Shown here one piece after another: positions 48,922-57,306 of a stretch of DNA of 64,000 nucleotides. A program made the position numbers and the translations under genes. A model generated the notes under the pieces. The model was not told the DNA's origin. It did not search any database and was given only the letters and a program-made list of their open reading frames with translations. How positions within the stretch are numbered: position 1 is the stretch's first letter; each line of letters opens with the position of its first letter. The DNA comes from Ruania suaedae (GTDB taxonomy: Bacteria; Actinomycetota; Actinomycetes; Actinomycetales; Beutenbergiaceae), in assembly GCF_021049265.1 (NCBI RefSeq), contig NZ_CP088018.1:2790001-2854000 (forward strand), in the 5' to 3' direction.

Positions 48922-50430
48922 TCAGTACGCTCCCCTACCCCCGAGGACTGCTCGGACGGTCCGCCACAGGATGGTCAGATCCATCATCACGCTCCAGTTG
49001 TCGACATACCGCAGATCCAGCCGCAGCGACTGGGCCCACGACAGATCCGACCGGCCGCTGACCTGCCACAGGCCGGTCAGCCCGGGCTTGACCCGCAGCC
49101 GCTGGATGGCGTCGTGATCGTAGGTGGCGACCTCCTCACCGAGCGGGGGGCGCGGGCCGACCAGCGACATGTCCCCGCGGACCACGTTCCACAGCTGGGG
49201 CAGCTCATCGATGGACATCCGCCGGAGCAGCCTGCCCACCGGTGTGACCCGGGGGTCCTCGCGCATCTTGAACAGGACCGCGTTGCCCTCGCTCGACGCC
49301 AGCAGCGCGGCCCGGGCCCTGTCGGCGTCCACATGCATCGTGCGCAGCTTGATCATGGTGAAGGGCGCTCCGTCCAAGCCGGTGCGCGTCTGCCGGTAGA
49401 ACGCCGGCCCCGGTGAGGAGGCCCGTACGAGCACCGCGCTGATGGCCAGTACCGGCAGCGCCATGACGAACAGCACCACGCCGAGGGTGCGGTCGAGGAC
49501 CGATTTCGCGGCCCGCCTGGGCCGGCCAGCCCCGATGTCGACGGTGAGGAGCGGAGTTCCGCCGACCGAGTGGAGCCTGACGCGCTCACGTACGACGTCG
49601 TCCATGTGCGGGGCGACGACCAGCTCGATGTGGTGGCGCTCGAGCTGCCAGCAGAGTCTGCGCAGCTCGACGGCGCTGACGGTGCCCGCCGCGACGACGA
49701 CCGTCGAGATGCCGTGCTCGACCACGATGTCGGTCACCCGCTCAAGGGTGCCCAGCACCGGCGCGCCTCGCCAGTCGCCGTCCCGCGCAGGGGCCGCCGG
49801 CAGACTGGCCCCGATGATCTCGAAGCCGAGCTCCGGATCCGAACGGAAGAGGTCGACGAGCGGGTCCAGCTGCCCAGGAGCCCCGACGAGCAGAGTCCGC
49901 CGGAGCGAGTGCCCGCGACGACGGCGACGCCTGAGCAGCGCCAGTTGCACCCGCCGGCTCAGGACGACAGCAGCCAGGGTGCCGGCGATGGCGGCCACCA
50001 GTGGCACCGGCGGTACCTCGACCGACCCCAGGAAGGCGAGACCGATCAGCAATGAGGCCCATGCCCATCCTGCCCGGAGGACGCCGCGATAGCGGTCGCT
50101 ACCCATCATCGCGCGGCGGCTGTCATATCCGTGGACCATTGCGATCGCGGCCGCGAACACGAGACCGGCGCCGGTCGGGCCACCGATCAGCAGTCCCACC
50201 GATGCCACGGAGGACCGCATCGCGATCGCGATCATGAGGGCTGCGATCATGGCGTCGCCGATGGGCAGTGCCCACCGGTACGCGTGACTCCAGGTGCGTT
50301 CTGGCTCGATCGTCGAACGAGCGCCGGTCCTCAGTTCAGCCAGTGAGATCGGGACGGTAGGCCCGGGGGAAAGCACCGACCCGCGAGACGAACGATGCAC
50401 GCCGACCTTGATCACCTGGTCAAGCGACAC
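48922..50430 (-). CDS. Undecaprenyl-phosphate sugar-phosphate transferase (WbaP/polyprenyl glycosylphosphotransferase)
   Basis: A 502-residue initiating transferase. The N-terminal half has about four hydrophobic helices, then a CoA-binding-like domain, and the C-terminal third is the bacterial sugar-transferase domain: LDRTLGVVLFVMALPVLAIS (reentrant helix), KLRTMHVDADRAR, RMSIDELPQLWNV and VGPRPP, with VKPGLTGLWQVSGRSDL near the end. It starts the repeat unit by moving a sugar-1-phosphate onto the lipid carrier. GTG at 50430 has GGGAGGTGAG about 8 nt upstream. It should feed the glycan built by the GTs at 21094-31654. Confidence 0.92.
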   Translation of the reverse strand: MSLDQVIKVGVHRSSRGSVLSPGPTVPISLAELRTGARSTIEPERTWSHAYRWALPIGDAMIAALMIAIAMRSSVASVGLLIGGPTGAGLVFAAAIAMVHGYDSRRAMMGSDRYRGVLRAGWAWASLLIGLAFLGSVEVPPVPLVAAIAGTLAAVVLSRRVQLALLRRRRRRGHSLRRTLLVGAPGQLDPLVDLFRSDPELGFEIIGASLPAAPARDGDWRGAPVLGTLERVTDIVVEHGISTVVVAAGTVSAVELRRLCWQLERHHIELVVAPHMDDVVRERVRLHSVGGTPLLTVDIGAGRPRRAAKSVLDRTLGVVLFVMALPVLAISAVLVRASSPGPAFYRQTRTGLDGAPFTMIKLRTMHVDADRARAALLASSEGNAVLFKMREDPRVTPVGRLLRRMSIDELPQLWNVVRGDMSLVGPRPPLGEEVATYDHDAIQRLRVKPGLTGLWQVSGRSDLSWAQSLRLDLRYVDNWSVMMDLTILWRTVRAVLGGRGAY

Positions 50431-50633
50431 ACCGTCTCACCTCCCTCGCTCGCACCTGGAGTCACGCCCGGCGTTCAGGGGAACGAGGTCCGAGCGGCTC
50501 ACTGACACTCAAGCAGGTGGGCCCGCCGCTGGCACGGGTGAAGACGAGGTGAACGCGCGGTATGAGGCGCACGCCGTCCAGGGTGATGGAGGGCGACGCC
50601 AGGGTGAGGTGAGCCGCTCGTGCCGGGAGCGCG

Positions 50634-51341
50634 CTAGCGGGAGACGATCACCGTCAGGGAGTGGATCAGGCGGGCGAGGATCTCGGGCTGATCGACCGAG
50701 ACGATATGGCCGGCACGTGGCACGCGGACCAGCCGCGCGAGTGGTGCCGCCGCTGCGAAACGGCGTTCGTCGAACCGGAAGTGGTCCCATCCGCCGTTGA
50801 CCAGCCAGACCGGGACCTCCAGCCGCGCGAGATCGGCCAGGGGGCGCACGTCCCGCATCGCGCGAAGCGCCGGCACCATGGCGTCCAGCGCCACACCGCC
50901 GGCCGAGACCTCCCGCGCACCCTCCTCCCCGAGGACGAGGCGCGCCATCACCCGGTGCAGCGCCAGACCGCGGTCCGGCAGCCGCGCGATGACAGCGGCG
51001 AGCGCCTGGTAGCCGGCCAAGGGCAGCCCGCGGGGCTCAGCACTGCACGAGGCGGCCACGACGCCCAGCACCGGCATCCGGGTGCGGGCGGCCCACCGGA
51101 GCGCGAGATACCCCCCGAGCGACAACCCGGCCAGCACGATCGGGCCGCCGGCATCGGAGGCCGCACGGTCGAGCACCCGGTCGCATCCGTCGAGGGTGAA
51201 GGGGGTGTCGATCAGGGCGCCATGGCCGGGCAGGTCGGCCGAGATCACCGGGATGTCCCGCTCGCGCAAGCGGCGCTCGACGCCGTCCCACATGCTGCGC
51301 GAACTCCGGATCCCGTGCACGAGCACCACCGTCGCAGCCAC
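50634..51341 (-). CDS. Alpha/beta-hydrolase fold protein
   Basis: A 235-residue hydrolase with VLVHGIRSSRSMW (oxyanion loop), the nucleophile elbow GLSLGGYLALRW and the C-terminal GHIVSVDQPE with the His; the acid is probably the Asp in NGGWDHFRF. The substrate is unknown. It lies at the right edge of the accessory block, after the rplQ terminator. I set the start at GTG 51341, 6 nt after a TACAGT -10 (51348-51353), giving a leaderless message; a GTG at 51365 would lie upstream of that -10. Confidence 0.8.
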   Translation of the reverse strand: MAATVVLVHGIRSSRSMWDGVERRLRERDIPVISADLPGHGALIDTPFTLDGCDRVLDRAASDAGGPIVLAGLSLGGYLALRWAARTRMPVLGVVAASCSAEPRGLPLAGYQALAAVIARLPDRGLALHRVMARLVLGEEGAREVSAGGVALDAMVPALRAMRDVRPLADLARLEVPVWLVNGGWDHFRFDERRFAAAAPLARLVRVPRAGHIVSVDQPEILARLIHSLTVIVSR

Positions 51342-51347
51342 ATCAGG

Positions 51348-51353
51348 ACTGTA
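51348..51353 (-). promoter_or_regulatory. -10 element for the alpha/beta-hydrolase, probably leaderless
   Basis: On the minus strand TACAGT ends 6 nt before the GTG at 51341, the same sequence and spacing as before the ROK kinase (15211). Confidence 0.45.
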
Positions 51354-51368
51354 CCGGTCCGGCACAGC

Positions 51369-51407
51369 GAAGGGCCCGGCCGGGAGGTCATCCCGGCCGG
51401 GCCCTTC
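51369..51407 (-). terminator. rplQ (spc/alpha operon) terminator
   Basis: A perfect 17-bp inverted repeat (GAAGGGCCCGGCCGGGA / TCCCGGCCGGGCCCTTC, 5-nt loop) lies 63 nt past rplQ. It closes the ribosomal operon at the boundary with the accessory block. Confidence 0.85.
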
Positions 51408-51470
51408 GGGAGGCGGCGCAGACCGGTCAGGTCCGCAGCCACCTCGCGATCCTCACGAGGAGGACATCTT

Positions 51471-52037
51471 TCACTTGGAGTCGGTGGACTCCTCCGCGGT
51501 CTCGTCGGACCCCTCGGCCTGAGCCGTGGTGTCCTCGTCGTCGCTGCTCGCGGCGTCCTCGACCTGGTCGTCGCTGCTCGCGGTGGTCTCCGCAGCGGCC
51601 TCGTCGGCCGCAGCGTCCTCCTTGACCGCGCGCTTGGTGGCGCCCTCGGCCTCGGCGACCGTGGCCTGCTTGGGGCTCAGCGGCTCCATCACGAGCTCGA
51701 TGACGGCCATGGGTGCGTTGTCACCCTTGCGAGGGGCGATCTTCGTGATGCGGGTGTAGCCACCCTCCCGCTCGGCCATCGCCGGCGCGATGTCCGCGAA
51801 CAGGACGTGCACGACGTCCTTGCGGGACAGCACGGCGTGCACCTGGCGACGGGCGTGCAGGTCACCGCGCTTGGCCTTCGTGATCAGCCGCTCGGCAAGC
51901 GGGCGCAGGCGCTTCGCGCGGGCTTCCGTGGTGCGGATGCTCTGGTGCTCGAACAGGGACTGGGCCATGTTCGCCAGCATCAGCCGCTCGTGCGCCGGTC
52001 CGCCACCGAGGCGAGGACCCTTCGTGGGCTTGGGCAT
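51471..52037 (-). CDS. rplQ: 50S ribosomal protein L17
   Basis: The 188-residue protein has the L17 core ([39 protein letters not shown]) in residues 1-120, then a long acidic Ser/Asp/Glu/Ala tail seen in many actinobacterial L17 proteins. It is the last gene of the alpha operon. Normally truA follows; here the operon ends in a hairpin and the accessory block begins. Confidence 0.97.
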   Translation of the reverse strand: MPKPTKGPRLGGGPAHERLMLANMAQSLFEHQSIRTTEARAKRLRPLAERLITKAKRGDLHARRQVHAVLSRKDVVHVLFADIAPAMAEREGGYTRITKIAPRKGDNAPMAVIELVMEPLSPKQATVAEAEGATKRAVKEDAAADEAAAETTASSDDQVEDAASSDDEDTTAQAEGSDETAEESTDSK

Positions 52038-52073
52038 AATGTTTCCTCAGTTCTTCTTGATGGGGCCGGCTGC

Positions 52074-53078
52074 TCAGTTGTAGGCGTCGAAGTCGTCGCC
52101 GTCGTCGTAAGCGCTGGCCACGAGCGTCGGATCGAAGTCGGCGGGGCTGTCCTTGAGGGACAGGCCGAGTCCGACCAGCTTCTCCTTGACCTCGGTGATC
52201 GACTTCGCGCCGAAGTTGCGGATGTCGAGGAGGTCCGCCTCACTGCGGGCGACCAGCTCGCCGACGGTGTGGATCCCCTCACGCTTGAGGCAGTTGTAGG
52301 AGCGGATCGTCAGGTCGAGCTGCTCGATCGGCAGGGCGAGGTCCTCGGCCAGTGCCGAGTCCGTCGGCGACGGGCCGATCTCGATGCCCTCGGCCTCGAC
52401 GTTGAGCTCGCGGGCCAGCCCGAAGAGCTCGACCAGCGTCTTGCCGGCGGAGGCGAGCGCGTCCCGCGGTGCCATGGACCGCTTGGTCTCGACGTCGACG
52501 ATCAGCCGGTCGAAGTCGGTGCGCTGCTCCACACGGGTTGCCTCGACCTTGTAGGTCACCTTGAGGACCGGCGAGTAGATCGAGTCCACCGGGATGCGGC
52601 CGATCTCGGCGTCGAACGGCTTGTTCTGGGCCGCCGAGACATATCCGCGACCCCGCTCCACGGTCAGCTCGATCTCCACCTTGCCCTTGGCGTTGACGGT
52701 GGCGATGTGCAGCTCGGGGTTGTGGACCTCGACCCCCGCAGGCGGGGTGATGTCGGCCGCGGTGATCGTCCCGGGGCCCTGCTTGCGCAGGTACATCACG
52801 ACCGGCTCGTCGTTCTCGGAGGAGACCACGATGTTCTTGATGTTCAGGATGATCTCGGTGACATCCTCCTTGACCCCGGGGATCGTGGAGAACTCGTGCA
52901 GCACACCGTCGATGCGGATGCTGGTCACGGCGGCGCCGGGGATCGAGGAGAGCAGCGTGCGGCGCATGCTGTTGCCGAGCGTGTAGCCGAAGCCCGGCTC
53001 GAGCGGTTCGATGACGAAGCGCGAGCGGTACTCGTCGACGACGTCCTCGGTCAGGGTGGGGCGCTGTGCAATGAGCAC
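52074..53078 (-). CDS. rpoA: DNA-directed RNA polymerase subunit alpha
   Basis: The 334-residue alpha subunit has the N-terminal assembly domain ([22 protein letters not shown] near residue 24) and the C-terminal domain that binds UP elements and activators ([28 protein letters not shown]). The start is GTG at 53078. It lies between rpsK and rplQ; rpsD, often found here, is absent. Confidence 0.98.
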   Translation of the reverse strand: MLIAQRPTLTEDVVDEYRSRFVIEPLEPGFGYTLGNSMRRTLLSSIPGAAVTSIRIDGVLHEFSTIPGVKEDVTEIILNIKNIVVSSENDEPVVMYLRKQGPGTITAADITPPAGVEVHNPELHIATVNAKGKVEIELTVERGRGYVSAAQNKPFDAEIGRIPVDSIYSPVLKVTYKVEATRVEQRTDFDRLIVDVETKRSMAPRDALASAGKTLVELFGLARELNVEAEGIEIGPSPTDSALAEDLALPIEQLDLTIRSYNCLKREGIHTVGELVARSEADLLDIRNFGAKSITEVKEKLVGLGLSLKDSPADFDPTLVASAYDDGDDFDAYN

Positions 53079-53199
53079 GGTGTGTGTCCTTTCGGCGGAC
53101 GTCCGCTATATGACGTCGCGGGTTTCCCCTCACCCATCCGTCCGGGAGAGAGGGTCCTGCTGTGCTGGTGCGCTGGCTCGGCGAGCCGCCGCAAGCGGG

Positions 53200-53607
53200 T
53201 CAGACGCGGCGGCGCTTCGGCGGGCGGCAACCGTTGTGCGCCTGCGGGGTGACGTCCTGGATCGAGCCCACCTCGAGTCCGGTCGCCTGCAGCGACCGGA
53301 TGGCGGTCTCGCGGCCGGAACCCGGACCCTTGACGAACACGTCGACCTTCTTCATGCCGTGTTCCTGCGCCTTGCGGGCCGCGGCCTCGGCGGCGAGCTG
53401 AGCGGCGAAGGGGGTCGACTTGCGCGACCCCTTGAAGCCGACCTGGCCGGAGGAGGCCCAGGAGATCACGGCGCCGGAGGGGTCGGTGATCGAGACGATG
53501 GTGTTGTTGAACGTGGACTTGATGTAGGCGTTGCCCTGGGAGACGTTCTTCTTCTCCTTGCGGCGCGGCTTGCGCGCGGCGGTCGCCTGGCGAGTCTTGG
53601 GAGGCAT
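53200..53607 (-). CDS. rpsK: 30S ribosomal protein S11
   Basis: The 135-residue S11 has a basic N-terminus, [32 protein letters not shown], and the [20 protein letters not shown] tail. It lies 72 nt after rpsM. Confidence 0.97.
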   Translation of the reverse strand: MPPKTRQATAARKPRRKEKKNVSQGNAYIKSTFNNTIVSITDPSGAVISWASSGQVGFKGSRKSTPFAAQLAAEAAARKAQEHGMKKVDVFVKGPGSGRETAIRSLQATGLEVGSIQDVTPQAHNGCRPPKRRRV

Positions 53608-53679
53608 GTGCGTTCTCTTTCTTCGTGAGGTCGTCGGTCCGGCCGGGCCGGCGGTGTCGGGCAGCCCGGGAGCGGACTA

Positions 53680-54057
53680 CTAGCGACCGGCCTTCTTCTT
53701 GCCGGCGACGGTCCGCTTGGGACCCTTACGAGTGCGTGCGTTGGTCTTCGTGCGCTGGCCGTGCACGGGCAGGCCGCGACGGTGACGCAGGCCCTGGTAG
53801 GCCCCGATCTCGACCTTGCGGCGGATGTCCGCGGCGATCTCACGCCGCAGGTCACCCTCCAGCTGGTAGGTCGCCTCGAGGTAGTCACGCAGGGCGACGA
53901 CGTCGTTGTCGCCCAGATCCTTCACACGCAGGTCCGGGCTGAGCCCGGTCGCCTTCAAGGTCTCGGCCGCGCGCGTGCGCCCGACGCCGAAGATGTAGGT
54001 GAGTGCCACCTCGAGCCGCTTGTCGCGGGGGAGGTCGACACCGACGAGTCGTGCCAT
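53680..54057 (-). CDS. rpsM: 30S ribosomal protein S13
   Basis: The 125-residue S13 begins [20 protein letters not shown] and has the [20 protein letters not shown] signature near its basic C-terminus. It follows rpmJ in the alpha operon. Confidence 0.98.
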   Translation of the reverse strand: MARLVGVDLPRDKRLEVALTYIFGVGRTRAAETLKATGLSPDLRVKDLGDNDVVALRDYLEATYQLEGDLRREIAADIRRKVEIGAYQGLRHRRGLPVHGQRTKTNARTRKGPKRTVAGKKKAGR

Positions 54058-54209
54058 TCGTTCTCACTCCTGTGAGTCGCGGAGGTCGTTCGCACCATCA
54101 CCCCGGGCTACCCCGGGCCCCGGCCTCCGACCGGGGGTGGACCCGCCGGGTTCGGCGGGCGACGATGCGCTTGTGGAGTGCGTCACCGGGAGGTGACGCG
54201 GTCGGGCTC

Positions 54210-54323
54210 TCAGCCCTGGCGCTGCTTGTGGCGCAGGTTCGTGCAGATCACGCGCACGGTCCCGCTACGACGGATGACCTTGCAGTTGTCGCAGATCTTC
54301 TTGACGCTCGGCTTGACCTTCAT
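54210..54323 (-). CDS. rpmJ: 50S ribosomal protein L36
   Basis: A 37-residue protein beginning [19 protein letters not shown] and ending [10 protein letters not shown]. It keeps the Cys residues of the zinc-binding form (C11, C14, C27, and the His near residue 32). It lies between infA and rpsM, as usual. Confidence 0.96.
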   Translation of the reverse strand: MKVKPSVKKICDNCKVIRRSGTVRVICTNLRHKQRQG

Positions 54324-54401
54324 GATGGGTTCCTTTGCCGGGCGCGACTCACCGGACCCGTCAGGGCCGCGGCGCCGGGACCGGCGTGCTCGGAGGGTGG
54401 A

Positions 54402-54623
54402 TTACTTGTAGCGGTAGACGATGCGGCCGCGGGTCAGGTCATACGGGCTCAGCTCGACCACCACCCTGTCCTCGGGGAGGATCCGGATGTAGTGCTGTCG
54501 CATCTTGCCCGAGATGTGAGCGAGAACCTTGTGACCGTTGCTGAGCTCCACGCGAAACATCGCGTTCGGCAGAGCCTCGACCACACTGCCCTCGATCTCG
54601 ATGACACCGTCCTTCTTACCCAT
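54402..54623 (-). CDS. infA: Translation initiation factor IF-1
   Basis: The 73-residue IF-1 ([20 protein letters not shown]...) is a single OB-fold protein, almost full-length conserved. The start is ATG at 54623; a GTG 9 nt upstream is in frame but adds only three residues. GGAGG lies very close (about 2 nt) to the ATG, a short spacing that leaves the start slightly uncertain. A promoter is predicted upstream (54761-54790). Confidence 0.96.
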   Translation of the reverse strand: MGKKDGVIEIEGSVVEALPNAMFRVELSNGHKVLAHISGKMRQHYIRILPEDRVVVELSPYDLTRGRIVYRYK

Positions 54624-54760
54624 GTCCTCCACTATCTGCAGTGCTGTTCTGACACCGGCCGCACTCCTCGCGACCTCCGCGGCACCCCACGGTCGATCCG
54701 CCCCCAGGACGAGTCGAGCGATGTGTCGCGGACGTCACGGCAGAGCACGCCCAACGAGCG

Positions 54761-54790
54761 ATCCTACTCCATCACGGCCGGAATGAGTAA
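54761..54790 (-). promoter_or_regulatory. Likely infA promoter (TTACTC-18-TAGGAT)
   Basis: On the minus strand TTACTC (54785-54790), 18 nt, then TAGGAT (54761-54766), about 138 nt before infA and just after the LuxR gene. It would let the infA-to-rplQ genes run independently of the upstream regulators. Confidence 0.55.
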
Positions 54791-54821
54791 CCGCGGACTG
54801 ACCCGAACAGTGCGGTCCCGC

Positions 54822-57230
54822 TCACATCGGCTCAGGAGTGCTAGCGCTCCCGCCGTCGGGATCGCGGCCCTGATCCGCCGCCAGCAGCCCGGACGTCCGC
54901 GCTCGAAGGACGGCGGCCTCCCTCGTGTGGACGCCGAGCTTGCTGTAGATCGCTCTCAGATGGGACTTGACCGTGTTGGAGGAGACGTAGAGGCGCTGAG
55001 CAATCCTCGAGAGCGTCTGCCCCGTCGCGAGCGCCTCGAGTACCTTGATCTCCTGCGCGCTCAGTGGCACCCGCTCCAGCGGCGGCGGGAACAGGTCCTC
55101 GCCGGAGGCGACACCGCAGCGACGCAAGTAGGCGGTCAACCGACTCGAGCTCTCGGCGATGAGCAGCAGGTCGGCGCTGGGAACCGCGCGGAAGGGCCGG
55201 ATGAGATCGTGCATCTCGCCCACGGCAGCCGCGAGATGCAACGAGGTCGCCGCGGCGGAGTCCTGGCCGGTCCGCAGCTGGGCACAGCAGCGCACGAGCA
55301 GGAGGTCCAGCGCCCGCCGCGGGTGGCTCGCGATCCAGTGCTCACAGTCCGCGGCATGGTGCAGCGCCCGATCGAAGTCGCCGGCGTAGAAGGCTAGGCG
55401 TGCGAGCACCGGATCCACACCGGCCACCGAGGCAGGCGGGTGCGCGACCAGCTCCAGCCCGTGCTCCAGGTCGCCGTTCAGGACCAGCACGTCGGCCCAG
55501 ACGGCGTAGACGACCGTGGCCGCCAGGCTCGGCTCGGCCCGGTCGGCCATGGCCTCCCACTGCGCCTCCAGCATGGCCACCAGGTCGGGACCGGACCGAC
55601 CCTCCCGGGTGGCGATCCGCAGGAGGTCGGCGAGCACCAGCAGCTCGGCCTCGTCGCTGTCGGCCGGGTCGAGGAGGTCGTCGAGCTCGTCGGTGGGCCA
55701 TCGCACGTCCACGCCACCGTCGAGGTCGAGCACACAGCCCGCGAGCGCGCGCAGGGCCGGCTCCCGGGGCGCGATCGTCGCGATCGTCCCGATCTCCGCG
55801 GCGGCCTGCAGCGCGCGGCCGGCCTCGCGCCGCTTCCCGAGCATCGCCAGTGCGAGTGCGCGGTGTACGAGACCGTGCCGCCGCTCCTGCGGCAGCGCCG
55901 CCCGCTCGGCCACCTGCACCGCTGTCTGTGCGGCGCGCTCGGCGCCGATGGGATCCACGCGGGCCAGGCGGTGCACGGCGTACTGAGTCAACAGCTGGGG
56001 CAGCCGCAACGCCTGCGCGCGGGGCAGACCCAGCTCGAGGCCCTGCCAGGATGGATCGCGGGCGCGGCTCGACTCACGCAGCAGGGCGAGTTCTGCCCTA
56101 CTCTCGGCCACCTCCGGCGGGAGGATGTCGAGCGCGGCGCGGACCAGTACGGGTCGCGCGCTCAGCTCGCTCCAGTGGTCGGTCAGCAGTGCCTCGACAT
56201 GACCGGCGTCGCCCGCGCGGCTGGCGTGATGCAGCGCCGAGGCGAGGTCCCCGTCACGTTCGCGCAGGTGGGCCGCGGCCTGGTGTGCCGCTCGGGCGGC
56301 CGCGGGGTGCAGGTCGGCGAAAAGGCCGGCGGCTGCCAGACGTACGGTGTCCGGGACACCACCCGAGGGGCCGATCAGTCCGGCGTCGGCCAGCGCCTCG
56401 ATCACCGCGTGCGGTGAGGTCCAGGACTCGAAGAGGGCCTGGGCGATGCCAGGATCCAGGGTCTCGGTGAGCGAGGCTCGCATCACCATGTCCAGCAACC
56501 GGCGCGGTTCCTTCTCCTCGTGCAGAGCCTCCAGGTAGGGAAGGATCGACTGCGGATCGCCCCGCCGGTCGAGGAGGCCATGGCGCAGGGCCATACGCAC
56601 GAGCACCGGCCACCCCCCGAGATCCCGGGCCAGGGTCTCGGCGCTCTCCGGATCGAGGGGCGAATGCAGGCCCCGGGCGAGCTCGGCCACGGCCGGGCCA
56701 CCGAGCGCAAGGTCACGGGCACGCAAGGAGACGCCGTCCAGATCGGTCTCGGCCAGCGCCTCGACCGGTCGGGCCACCCGCGAGAGCACGGTCAGCCGGA
56801 GAGTGCCAGCCACGCGCAGGATCTCGACCAGTTCCCGATCGACCGTGGTATCGGTGACGTGGTGGAAGTCGTCCACGACCAGGTGCACCGAGCCACCCGG
56901 TCCCACGACCAGCCCATCGAGAGCTGCACCGTCCGGTGGGACAGCCTGCCCACCCTCGCTGGCGCCGGGCAGGCCGAGACCGTGGCGCAGCAGGCTCCAG
57001 AACTGTCCGCGGGTCGACCCGGCGGGGACGGTGATCCAGGCGACGGCCTCTCCCTGCGCGGCCGACCGCCTCAGCCAGCTCGCCATCGTCGTGGTCTTAC
57101 CCCAGCCGGGTGGAGCCCGCAGGACCACCATCGGCGCGCCGCCTGAGAGAGCCTGCGCGAGCGCCGTCGGGACGACGACGACGCCGGGTGTGCGTGGAAG
57201 CATCGGCCCCGGTCGGATCGGGGCAGCCAT
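54822..57230 (-). CDS. Large LuxR-family regulator with STAND-type ATPase (second of two)
   Basis: An 802-residue MalT/LAL-type regulator. Walker A APPGWGKTTT lies near residue 43, Walker B HLVVDDFHHV near 120, then a long helical region resembling TPR repeats, and a C-terminal LuxR helix-turn-helix (LSAQEIKVLEALATGQTLSR, then VSSNTVKSHLRAIYSKLGVH). I chose ATG 57230, but starts at 57203 or in the upstream overlap with the neighbour are possible, as no strong ribosome site is seen. It sits between a related regulator and infA, inside the ribosomal operon, transcribed in the same direction. Confidence 0.87.
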   Translation of the reverse strand: MAAPIRPGPMLPRTPGVVVVPTALAQALSGGAPMVVLRAPPGWGKTTTMASWLRRSAAQGEAVAWITVPAGSTRGQFWSLLRHGLGLPGASEGGQAVPPDGAALDGLVVGPGGSVHLVVDDFHHVTDTTVDRELVEILRVAGTLRLTVLSRVARPVEALAETDLDGVSLRARDLALGGPAVAELARGLHSPLDPESAETLARDLGGWPVLVRMALRHGLLDRRGDPQSILPYLEALHEEKEPRRLLDMVMRASLTETLDPGIAQALFESWTSPHAVIEALADAGLIGPSGGVPDTVRLAAAGLFADLHPAAARAAHQAAAHLRERDGDLASALHHASRAGDAGHVEALLTDHWSELSARPVLVRAALDILPPEVAESRAELALLRESSRARDPSWQGLELGLPRAQALRLPQLLTQYAVHRLARVDPIGAERAAQTAVQVAERAALPQERRHGLVHRALALAMLGKRREAGRALQAAAEIGTIATIAPREPALRALAGCVLDLDGGVDVRWPTDELDDLLDPADSDEAELLVLADLLRIATREGRSGPDLVAMLEAQWEAMADRAEPSLAATVVYAVWADVLVLNGDLEHGLELVAHPPASVAGVDPVLARLAFYAGDFDRALHHAADCEHWIASHPRRALDLLLVRCCAQLRTGQDSAAATSLHLAAAVGEMHDLIRPFRAVPSADLLLIAESSSRLTAYLRRCGVASGEDLFPPPLERVPLSAQEIKVLEALATGQTLSRIAQRLYVSSNTVKSHLRAIYSKLGVHTREAAVLRARTSGLLAADQGRDPDGGSASTPEPM

Positions 57231-57306
57231 CAGGAACCGACCCGCTGCGTTCCCACGTGCCGTAGCTGGTCCCCTCCGCCTGGCCACGCCGGCAGCATCG
57301 CCGCGT

